A stretch of DNA of 64,000 nucleotides from an uncultured Phocaeicola sp. (GTDB taxonomy: Bacteria; Bacteroidota; Bacteroidia; Bacteroidales; Bacteroidaceae): the NCBI GenBank assembly GCA_944321015.1, contig CALUJS010000001.1, positions 1 to 64,000 on the forward strand, in the 5' to 3' direction. Below the pieces are notes generated by a model. The model ran no database searches, was not told the DNA's origin, and worked only from the letters and a program-made list of their open reading frames with translations. Both the position numbers and the translations under genes were made by a program. Each line of letters starts with the position of its first letter. Positions within the stretch are counted from its first letter, which is position 1. Of this stretch, positions 1-7,921 are shown piece by piece.

Positions 1-30
1 AGTAGGTAGCCGCCTTTTTCAAGAATGGTT

Positions 31-73
31 CTTCCCCCGGTTCCGAGCGAGCCGGGGGAAGTTCTGTTTTTAT
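31..73 (+). terminator. Rho-independent terminator of a gene off the left edge
   Basis: A 10-bp stem (CTTCCCCCGG at 31-40 with CCGGGGGAAG at 52-61) closes an 11-nt loop and is followed by a T-rich run to about 73. It most likely ends transcription of a + strand gene whose coding part lies before base 1. Confidence 0.75.
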
Positions 74-180
74 ACCCCCCCGTCCGTCAACTCCACCCAC
101 TTCCCTCACCCTGCCACACACGGCTGCGCAATCGCATCTTCGATTTTCCCCCAGTCACATCCGAATCCGGCTGAAGCCGG

Positions 181-268
181 AATATCATCGCGTGCAAGCG
201 GGCATATGCCCGGCTTTGAGCGTCCGTATTCTCGTTCGTGGGCGTGCATATGTTCGGGCGCGAGTGCC
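181..268. repeat. 22-bp imperfect tandem repeat array, site A (4 units)
   Basis: Units begin at 181, 203, 225 and 247, exactly 22 nt apart, with heads AATATC, CATATG, CGTATT and CATATG. Each head is followed by a G+C-rich part containing GCG or GAGCG-like steps. A degenerate TATATT follows the last unit. The array lies between the terminator at 31-73 and the promoter of the GH127 gene. The same family recurs at 28029, 32127, 41469, 47457 and 63479. Confidence 0.8.
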
Positions 269-366
269 TATATTTCCTAATAAGCGATTTGGGTTTACCT
301 AGACCGAGCTTTTCAAGTGGCCAGACGAACCGTTTATTGAGAAAACACTAAAAGATTCCGTGTTCG

Positions 367-399
367 TTTCTATAATCTGCGTATTTTATTATATATTTG
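367..399 (+). promoter_or_regulatory. Bacteroidota-type promoter of the GH127 gene
   Basis: TATATTTG at 392-399 matches the -7 consensus TAnnTTTG. A weak -33 element (TTTC, 367-370) lies 21 nt upstream. Transcription would start near 406, leaving a leader of about 26 nt before the ATG at 432. Confidence 0.6.
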
Positions 400-431
400 C
401 GTGTTAATCTGTAAAACTAATACAAAATGCT

Positions 432-2519
432 ATGATAAAAAATCTTTTCTCGACATTTGCATTGGCAGTATGTGTGTCCGGTGCCGCAATGGCACAATCG
501 GGCGGATTAACCGACATGGCACACAGTAAGTATTCCAAGATGGTCAACACACCCCTGGGTGCAGTGAAGTGGACCGGAGGTTTCTGGGGAGAACGCTTCG
601 ATGTGTATAGCAACACGTCGTTGCAGAGCATGTGGGCAACGTGGAGCAATCCGGACATCTCGCACGGATTCCGTAATTTTGAGATTGCGGCAGGGACGTG
701 TGAAGGCGAGCATTGGGGTCCTCCGTTCCACGATGGCGACATGTACAAGTGGCTGGAGGCTGTGGCTGCGGTTTATGCCGTCAACAAAGACCCGAAGTTG
801 GACGCATTGATGGATAAATTCATTGAGCAAGTGGTGAAAGCTCAACGTGCTGACGGTTATATTCACACCCCCGTCATCATCGAAGAGCGCAACAAGGGTA
901 TCGACTCGCACAGCGAGAATCGTGAACAGACGGTCATCGGCACGGCTGTCGGCAAGAAGGATGAAAAAGGCGCTTTTGCCAACCGCCTGAACTTTGAAAC
1001 TTACAATTTGGGGCACTTGATGATGGCCGGCATCACGCACTATCGCGCCACGGGCAAGCGTACATTGTTTGACGCTGCCATCAAGGCGACCGATTTCTTA
1101 TGTCATTTTTATGAAACAGCTTCGGCCGAACTGGCCCGCAATGCCATCTGTCCGTCGCACTACATGGGTGTGGTCGAGATGTATCGCGCCACGGGCAATC
1201 CCCGTTATCTGGAGCTTTCGAAGAATCTGATAAACATCCGCGGCATGGTGGAAAACGGAACGGATGACAACCAGGATCGCATCCCCTTCCGCGAACAATA
1301 CAACGCGATGGGTCATGCCGTGCGCGCCAATTACCTCTATGCCGGTGTGGCCGATGTGTATGCCGAGACCGGCGAAGAGCAGCTGATGAAAAATCTTACC
1401 AGCATCTGGAACGACATTGTGAATCGTAAGATGTATGTGACCGGTGCATGCGGCGCGCTCTATGACGGAACTTCGCCCGACGGAACCTGCTACGAACCGG
1501 ACAGCATCCAGAAAGTGCACCAGAGCTACGGACGAGCCTATCAGTTGCCCAACAGCACGGCTCACAACGAAACTTGTGCCAACATCGGCAATATGCTCTT
1601 TAACTGGCGTATGCTTGAAAGCACCGGCGATGCCAAATATGCCGACATCGTGGAAATGGCTCTTTACAACAGCGTCTTGAGCGGTGTGAGCCTGGATGGC
1701 AAGCGTTACTTCTACACCAATCCCTTGCGTTTGAGCGACGACTTCCCTTACACATTGCGCTGGCCGCGTGAACGTCAGGAGTACATCAGCTGCTTCTGCT
1801 GTCCGCCGAACACGCTGCGTACGGTCTGCGAGGCCCAGAACTATGCCTACACGGTGAGCGAGAACGCTTTGTGGTGTAACCTCTATGGTCAGAGCGAGCT
1901 GACTACGAAAATGGGCAAGCACGATTTGGAAGTGTCGCAAGTGACGGGTTATCCGTACGACGGCAAAGTGGTGCTGACCTTCAACGCCGTTCCGAAGAAG
2001 CAGGAAATGGCTCTCCATCTGCGCATTCCCGAATGGTGCGACAAGGCGACGGTGACAGTCAATGGCGAATCGATGAATGTAGAGACCAAAGCCAACACCT
2101 ATGCCACCATTAACCGCGTGTGGAAGAAAGGCGACGTGGTGACGCTCGACATGGAGATGCGTGTGAAACTGTTGGAATCCAATCCTTTGGTAGAAGAAAC
2201 CCGCAATCAGGTGGTTGTGAAGCGCGGACCGTTGGTTTATTGCCTGGAGGGCATGGATGTGGCCGATGGCAAGTGCATTGACGACGTGCTGATTCCGGCA
2301 GACATTCAGTTTGTTCCGAAAGAGATTACCATTGCCGGAAGCAAGATGATTGCGTTGGAGGGAGAGGCTCGCCTGATGGAGGAAAGTTCATGGGACAATG
2401 TGCTTTACCGCGAAGTTGGAAAGGCCGATCAGAAAGTGAAAATCCAATTAATACCGTATTTTGCATGGGGCAACCGTGATAAGTCGGAGATGACAGTATG
2501 GATGCCATTGGCTAAGTGA
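432..2519 (+). CDS. GH127 family glycoside hydrolase (beta-L-arabinofuranosidase/aceric acid hydrolase type)
   Basis: The 695-residue protein starts with a signal peptide ending near AAMAQ, so it is exported. The body is the DUF1680/GH127 (alpha/alpha)6-barrel family. The zinc-cysteine catalytic centre of this family is visible: NETC gives E380 and C382, and SCFCCPPN gives C456 and C457. GH127 members remove beta-L-arabinofuranose, and in B. thetaiotaomicron a GH127 enzyme encoded beside GH141 and GH78 genes acts on aceric acid of RG-II. The same three families sit together here, so an aceric acid or L-arabinofuranose target is inferred. The gene is first in the cluster, has its own promoter, and is followed after 28 nt by the GH141 gene. 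The family is certain; the exact substrate is not. Confidence 0.9.
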   Translation: MIKNLFSTFALAVCVSGAAMAQSGGLTDMAHSKYSKMVNTPLGAVKWTGGFWGERFDVYSNTSLQSMWATWSNPDISHGFRNFEIAAGTCEGEHWGPPFHDGDMYKWLEAVAAVYAVNKDPKLDALMDKFIEQVVKAQRADGYIHTPVIIEERNKGIDSHSENREQTVIGTAVGKKDEKGAFANRLNFETYNLGHLMMAGITHYRATGKRTLFDAAIKATDFLCHFYETASAELARNAICPSHYMGVVEMYRATGNPRYLELSKNLINIRGMVENGTDDNQDRIPFREQYNAMGHAVRANYLYAGVADVYAETGEEQLMKNLTSIWNDIVNRKMYVTGACGALYDGTSPDGTCYEPDSIQKVHQSYGRAYQLPNSTAHNETCANIGNMLFNWRMLESTGDAKYADIVEMALYNSVLSGVSLDGKRYFYTNPLRLSDDFPYTLRWPRERQEYISCFCCPPNTLRTVCEAQNYAYTVSENALWCNLYGQSELTTKMGKHDLEVSQVTGYPYDGKVVLTFNAVPKKQEMALHLRIPEWCDKATVTVNGESMNVETKANTYATINRVWKKGDVVTLDMEMRVKLLESNPLVEETRNQVVVKRGPLVYCLEGMDVADGKCIDDVLIPADIQFVPKEITIAGSKMIALEGEARLMEESSWDNVLYREVGKADQKVKIQLIPYFAWGNRDKSEMTVWMPLAK

Positions 2520-2547
2520 GTTCTCCGTACTTTACATTAACTGTGGC

Positions 2548-4365
2548 ATGAGAACTCTGTTATCAATATTGTGGCTGTCGGCAAGCTTGAGCTTGTCGGC
2601 AGCTGATATTTGGGTATCTCCCACCGGAAGCGATGCCGGCGATGGTTCCCGGGCCAGACCGAAGGCTACTCTGACAGAGGCTCTGCGTCAAGCCCGCGAA
2701 TTGCGTCGCCTGAACGATCCGAGTGTGAGAGACGGAGTGACTATTCATTTGGCAAAGGGAGTCCATTCCTTATATGAACCTCTGTTCATACGTCCGGAGG
2801 ACAGTGGTACGGCCCTTTCGCCCACCATCATTCGGGGGGAAGACGGAGCGTCCGTCAGTGGCGGAATAACCTTGACCGGTTGGAGGAAACAAGGCCGCTT
2901 GTGGGTGGCCGACGTACCGACGTTCAACGGTCGTCCCTTGGACTTTCGCCAGTTGTGGATTGGCGGCCGGAAGGCAGTGCGCGCACGCGATGTGGCCGAT
3001 TTTGAGCAGATGTATCGTATTCGTGGCATAGATAAGGCAAAGCGTGTGATTTGGGTTCCGGCCGAGGCCGTGGAGAAGATAACGGATGCGCCCTACGCCG
3101 AAATGGTGCTCCACGAAATGTGGTGTGTGGCCAATCTGCGTATAAAATCCATCGACATCACAGGCGACTCGGCGGCTGTCAGTTTCCATGACCCGGAGAG
3201 CCGCATTCAGTTTGAGCACCCGTGGCCGAGCCCGATGATAACAACCAACGGACGCAATTCGGCGTTCTATCTGACCAATGCCAAGGCTTTGCTCGACAGT
3301 CCGGGGGAGTGGCATCACGACATTGATGCGCGTAAGGTCTATTATTATCCCCTCCCGGGTGAGGATATGCGTTCGGCCGAGGTTGTCGTGCCGGCAGTGG
3401 AAACCTTGGTGCAAGTTCAGGGTACAATCGACAATCCCGTAAGACATGTACGGTTTGAAAACATCCGCTTCAATCATACGACGTGGATACGTCCGTCCCT
3501 GCAGGGGCATGTGCCATTGCAGGCCGGCATGTATTTGGTCGATGCCTATCGTCTCAATCCGAAAATGGTTCGCGATTATGGCAATCACCGGCTGGACAAT
3601 CAGGGATGGTTGGGGCGTCCGGCCACGGCTGTGAGCGTGCGGTTTGCTTCTGACGTTGATTTCAAGGATTGTCGTTTCGAGCATTTGGGCGCTACCGGTC
3701 TGGACTATGTGGAAGGCGTTCGCGGAGGCTTGGTCGAAGGATGCCTGTTTCGTGATATTGCCGGCAACGGACTGGTTGTCGGCTGTTTCTCGCCGGCGGC
3801 TCATGAGACCCATCGGCCCTATGACCCCGCCGACAGGCGCGAGCTTTGCACCTTCCAGACCATACGCGACAATCTGTTTACCGACGTGGCCAATGACGAT
3901 TGGGGTTGCGTAGGCATCTGTGCAGGCTATGTGGCCGACATAACGATTGAGCACAACGAGATTTGTGAGGTGTCATATACCGGCATCAGTCTGGGCTGGG
4001 GATGGACGCAGAGCGTGAATTGCATGCGAAACAACGTGGTGCGTGCCAATCTGATACATCATTATGCCAAACACATGTACGACACGGCCGGCATATACAC
4101 CCTGGGCGCACAGCCAAAGAGTTATGTTGTGGAGAATGTGGTGCATAGCATCTACTCGCCCGGTTATGCGCATGATCCGAATCATTGGTTCTACCTGTAC
4201 ACCGACGAAGGTTCTTCTTTCATCACGGTGAAAGACAACTGGACGGAATCCGAGAAATTCCTTCAAAACGCCAACGGTCCGGGCAACGTGTGGGAAAACA
4301 ACGGACCGGGAGTGGCTGACAGCATCAAGGCCCGGGCCGGACTGCTGTCTCCAATAAAAGAATAA
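2548..4365 (+). CDS. GH141-type right-handed beta-helix glycosidase (candidate alpha-L-fucosidase)
   Basis: The 605-residue protein has a signal peptide (MRTLLSILWLSASLSLSA). An early IWVSPTGSDAGDGS motif is typical of parallel beta-helix carbohydrate enzymes. Repeated turns of the helix run through residues 270-590, with the hallmarks DYVEGVRGG, IEHNEICEVSYTGI and YDTAGIYTLG. Length and motifs match GH141, whose characterised members are an RG-II alpha-L-fucosidase and a xylanase. Position directly after a GH127 gene repeats the order seen in the B. thetaiotaomicron RG-II locus. Substrate (2-O-methyl-fucose or fucose of RG-II) is inferred from context. A polysaccharide lyase with the same fold is the main alternative. 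The next gene starts after 24 nt. Confidence 0.8.
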   Translation: MRTLLSILWLSASLSLSAADIWVSPTGSDAGDGSRARPKATLTEALRQARELRRLNDPSVRDGVTIHLAKGVHSLYEPLFIRPEDSGTALSPTIIRGEDGASVSGGITLTGWRKQGRLWVADVPTFNGRPLDFRQLWIGGRKAVRARDVADFEQMYRIRGIDKAKRVIWVPAEAVEKITDAPYAEMVLHEMWCVANLRIKSIDITGDSAAVSFHDPESRIQFEHPWPSPMITTNGRNSAFYLTNAKALLDSPGEWHHDIDARKVYYYPLPGEDMRSAEVVVPAVETLVQVQGTIDNPVRHVRFENIRFNHTTWIRPSLQGHVPLQAGMYLVDAYRLNPKMVRDYGNHRLDNQGWLGRPATAVSVRFASDVDFKDCRFEHLGATGLDYVEGVRGGLVEGCLFRDIAGNGLVVGCFSPAAHETHRPYDPADRRELCTFQTIRDNLFTDVANDDWGCVGICAGYVADITIEHNEICEVSYTGISLGWGWTQSVNCMRNNVVRANLIHHYAKHMYDTAGIYTLGAQPKSYVVENVVHSIYSPGYAHDPNHWFYLYTDEGSSFITVKDNWTESEKFLQNANGPGNVWENNGPGVADSIKARAGLLSPIKE

Positions 4366-4389
4366 TACTTAAATACTTAGAATATAGTT

Positions 4390-5757
4390 ATGAAAAACCA
4401 AAAAGGAAGTTTGAAAAGCACAATAGCTGTCTCGCTTACCAACTATCTGGATGCGGGAGCTATTGTGGCCGGAGCCAGCGGACTGACTCTGTGGCAAAGT
4501 TATTTGGGCCTTACGGAAGGTCATTTGGGATGGCTCAACGCAATCAGCGCCAACTGTTTGGGAGCGGCCATCGGCGCGATTATCGGCGGATTCCTGGCCG
4601 ACAAATACGGACGGAAAGCCATTTACACCTATAACATGTTGGTCTACATGTTGGGAGTGGCCATCATCATGGTCTCGGTAAACTTTCCCATGTTGTTGGC
4701 CGGATTCCTGATTACCGGTATTTCCGTGGGGGTGGGTGTTCCTGCTTCGTGGACCTATATATCGGAGAACTCGGAAGTGAACAATCGCGGACGGAACATC
4801 GGCATCTCGCAGATGGCGTGGGGCATCGGCCCGACGATTATATTGATTCTGGGCATGTTGCTTGCTCCTCCCACCGGCGATGGCACGCATGGTGTGCTCT
4901 TCGGTTGGGTACAGTCGTTGGCCGAGGCCTTGAATGGGGGTGCGTTGAGCGGAGCAGCACTCAATGTGTTCAGCAGCCGGATAGTCTTCACATCGCTCTT
5001 TATAGTGGCGTTCATCGCATGGACCTTGCAACGCCGGTTGAATGAGTCCGAAGAGTGGAAGGCGGCCAAACAGGCAGAGCAGGCAGACCGCAAGGGAAGC
5101 GGCACCTTCGCTTCCTTCGGAACCTTGTTCACCAACAAGGTGAACATACGGACCATGATATTCTTGGCCGGCATCTATCTCACCTGGAACCTCGTCAGCT
5201 CGGTTATGGGGTTCTTCCAGCAGCACATCTACGAGACCGCCGGAGGACTCTCTAACGTACATGCCAACATGCTCTCCGCGGCACAGTGGATCATCATCAT
5301 TCTGGTGACGTTCTGCTTCTCCATGGTGGTCGACAAGGTCAATCAGCGGTGGCTCTACTGCTTCGGTGTGAGCATGGCGGTGCTGGCATGGCTCATCATC
5401 GTCACCGTAGGAATCAACGGGATGGCCGGACTGCTCTTCTTTACCCTTCTGTGGGCGATTCAGGCGGGTGTCTCCGTTCAGTCCTTCTATGCCTTGTGGG
5501 CGTCTGAACTGTTTCCGGCGAAGTACCGCGCGGCGGCCCAGGGCATCATGTTCTTCGTAGTGCGCGGACTGTCTGCCGCGTGGGGTCTCGGGTTCGTCTA
5601 CATATACGGCGAGAACGGGGAAGGCTTCTATCGGGCGGCATACATCATGATAGGCCTCCTGATGGTATCCCTGCTGGTCGGGACGATATGGACCCCGAAA
5701 ACCAGAGGCAAAACATTGGAACAAATAACCAGAGAACGATATGGAAACGCAGAGTAA
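4390..5757 (+). CDS. MFS sugar transporter
   Basis: This 455-residue integral membrane protein has about 12 hydrophobic segments and the major facilitator signature DKYGRK in the loop after segment 2. It belongs to the sugar-porter-like part of the superfamily. It probably carries an oligosaccharide or monosaccharide released by the surrounding pectin enzymes across the inner membrane. Its last codons overlap the start of the following GH78 gene by 17 nt, which suggests translational coupling. Because that rhamnosidase lacks a signal peptide, the likely cargo is a rhamnose-containing oligosaccharide; this is inference. Nothing in the sequence fixes the substrate. Confidence 0.85.
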   Translation: MKNQKGSLKSTIAVSLTNYLDAGAIVAGASGLTLWQSYLGLTEGHLGWLNAISANCLGAAIGAIIGGFLADKYGRKAIYTYNMLVYMLGVAIIMVSVNFPMLLAGFLITGISVGVGVPASWTYISENSEVNNRGRNIGISQMAWGIGPTIILILGMLLAPPTGDGTHGVLFGWVQSLAEALNGGALSGAALNVFSSRIVFTSLFIVAFIAWTLQRRLNESEEWKAAKQAEQADRKGSGTFASFGTLFTNKVNIRTMIFLAGIYLTWNLVSSVMGFFQQHIYETAGGLSNVHANMLSAAQWIIIILVTFCFSMVVDKVNQRWLYCFGVSMAVLAWLIIVTVGINGMAGLLFFTLLWAIQAGVSVQSFYALWASELFPAKYRAAAQGIMFFVVRGLSAAWGLGFVYIYGENGEGFYRAAYIMIGLLMVSLLVGTIWTPKTRGKTLEQITRERYGNAE

Positions 5758-7903
5758 AAGCACTTGGATATGGTACCCCGGAGATTTCGAAATCTGGCTG
5801 GGGAACATTATGAACGGACGACGCACCGAACGGGGAGCCTTCTTCCCCCCGTTCTGGAAGATGGACAGCCACTATGTTACGGTGGAGTTCAGCAAAGTCC
5901 TCGAACTCGACGAGGACGAAGAAGTAAGCATTGCAGTCGAGGGCAAGTACAACCTCAAGCTCGACGGCAAGCTGCAGTTTGGCATGCCCTCCCGGTTTCT
6001 CATCCCGAAGGGCACCCATCACCTCAACATCAAAGTCTGGAACCAGGCCACGCCGCCTGCCCTATATGTCGAGGGACGCACTGTCCACACCGACGGCAGC
6101 TGGAAAGTAACCTTCGAGGACAAGGAGTGGATAGACGAGAGCGGGAAGGCCAGTGATACCTCCGCTACCGAATATCTCGACGCCGCACATTGGGACTTTG
6201 ACTCTCCCGACCGCCGACCCTCCCGGTTCCGACTCAGCCGGGAGCCGAGGGAGGCCGTGGCCGTCAGCCCGAGAGGGGAGGGACGGCTCTACGACTTCGG
6301 ACGCGAGACCTTCGGATACATCGTCATCCACAACCCCGGCGGACGAGGACACCTATATATATATTATGGTGAAAGCCCCGAAGAGGCACTCGACACCGAA
6401 CATTGCGAGACCCTCGACCGCATCTTCCTCGACGGCGACCGCATCGACGACCTCGCCACCGGAGAGACATCCCCCCGCGAAGCGCGCTACACCCTGGCCG
6501 GGAGCAAGGCCTTCCGCTACGTGTACATCGTGGCCGGGGGCGACGCGCGCTACGACACGGCGTCCATGGAATACGAGTTCCTGCCCGAGCCCTATCGCGG
6601 CTCCTTCCGATGCAGTGACTCCGAGCTGAACGACATTTGGCAAGTGGGAGCCTACACTATGCACCTCACCACCCGCGAGTTCTTTATAGACGGCATCAAG
6701 CGTGACCGTTGGGTGTGGAGCGGAGACGCAATACAGAGCTACCTGATGAACTACTATCTCTTCTTCGACTCCGCGGCAGTCCGCCGCACCATTTGGCTGC
6801 TGCGCGGGAAGGACCCTGTTACGTCTCACACCAACACCATCATGGACTACACCTTCTTCTGGTTCCTCAGCATCTACGACTACTTCCTCTACACCGGAGA
6901 CCGGCACTTCCTCAGCCAGGTCTACCCACGGATGCGGACCATGATGGACTACGTCCTCGGGCGGACGGACAGTGAGGGCATGGTGACCGGACTCACCGGC
7001 GACTGGGTGTTCGTCGACTGGGCCGACGGGTACCTCGACAAACACGGTCAACTGGCTTTCGAACAGGTGCTCTTCTGCAAGAGCCTCGAAACCATGCAGG
7101 CCTGCGCACGGCTGACAGGCCGGGAGGACGACGAGCGGACATTCGGCACCCTCGCCGCACGCCTCAGGGAACGGCTCATCCCCGCCTTCTGGAGCGAGGA
7201 GAAGCGCGCCCTCGTCCACAACCGCATCGACGGACGGATGAGCGACACGGTGACCCGCTATGCAAACATGTTCGCCGTCTTCTTCGGCTACCTCGACGAC
7301 GGGCGTAAGGCCGCCATCAAAGACTCCGTGCTTCTGAATGACAACATACTGGGCATCACCACCCCCTACATGCGGTTCTACGAGCTCGAGGCCCTCTGCC
7401 AGCTGGGAGAGCACGCGCGGGTGATGCGCGAGATGAAAGACTATTGGGGCGGCATGCTCCGTCAAGGGGCAACGTCGTTCTGGGAAAAGTATAACCCCTG
7501 CGAAGAAGGCCCGCAACATCTCGCCATGTATGGCAGGCCTTACGGCAAAAGTCTCTGTCACGCCTGGGGGGCCAGCCCCATATATCTGCTGGGCCGATAC
7601 TTCTTGGGCGTCAGTCCCGTCAGCCCGGGATACGAAGAGTTCGCCATCCGGCCCTCGCTGGGGGGACTGGCCTGGATGGAGGGCAGCGTTCCCACGCCAA
7701 ACGGCTCCGTGAGTCTCCGCATGGACGGCACGACCATCTCCGTCAACGCCACGGAGGGGCACGGATACCTCTACTTCCGCTCGGCCGACAAACCCTCGGC
7801 CACCGCCGGAACCATCGAACCCACGACCGACGGCGGATACCGCCTGCACGTTGAGGCAGGTCGTCCGGTCACCGTCTCCTACACCCCCGAAACAAACGTT
7901 TAA
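5741..7903 (+). CDS. GH78 family alpha-L-rhamnosidase, apparently cytoplasmic
   Basis: The 720-residue protein has an N-terminal beta-sandwich region, an (alpha/alpha)6 catalytic region at about residues 260-620, and a C-terminal beta domain. The GH78 signature DGIKRDRWVWSGD lies at 317-329 and supplies the acidic catalytic cluster and substrate arginine. GH78 enzymes cleave terminal alpha-L-rhamnose by inversion. There is no signal peptide: the N-terminus METQSKSTWIWYPGDFE is polar and already part of the fold, so the ATG at 5741 is kept although it overlaps the transporter gene by 17 nt. Most neighbours are secreted, so a cytoplasmic rhamnosidase coupled to an importer stands out. The next gene starts 18 nt downstream. 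Confidence 0.88.
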   Translation: METQSKSTWIWYPGDFEIWLGNIMNGRRTERGAFFPPFWKMDSHYVTVEFSKVLELDEDEEVSIAVEGKYNLKLDGKLQFGMPSRFLIPKGTHHLNIKVWNQATPPALYVEGRTVHTDGSWKVTFEDKEWIDESGKASDTSATEYLDAAHWDFDSPDRRPSRFRLSREPREAVAVSPRGEGRLYDFGRETFGYIVIHNPGGRGHLYIYYGESPEEALDTEHCETLDRIFLDGDRIDDLATGETSPREARYTLAGSKAFRYVYIVAGGDARYDTASMEYEFLPEPYRGSFRCSDSELNDIWQVGAYTMHLTTREFFIDGIKRDRWVWSGDAIQSYLMNYYLFFDSAAVRRTIWLLRGKDPVTSHTNTIMDYTFFWFLSIYDYFLYTGDRHFLSQVYPRMRTMMDYVLGRTDSEGMVTGLTGDWVFVDWADGYLDKHGQLAFEQVLFCKSLETMQACARLTGREDDERTFGTLAARLRERLIPAFWSEEKRALVHNRIDGRMSDTVTRYANMFAVFFGYLDDGRKAAIKDSVLLNDNILGITTPYMRFYELEALCQLGEHARVMREMKDYWGGMLRQGATSFWEKYNPCEEGPQHLAMYGRPYGKSLCHAWGASPIYLLGRYFLGVSPVSPGYEEFAIRPSLGGLAWMEGSVPTPNGSVSLRMDGTTISVNATEGHGYLYFRSADKPSATAGTIEPTTDGGYRLHVEAGRPVTVSYTPETNV

Positions 7904-7921
7904 CCATCAACACGACACCTT

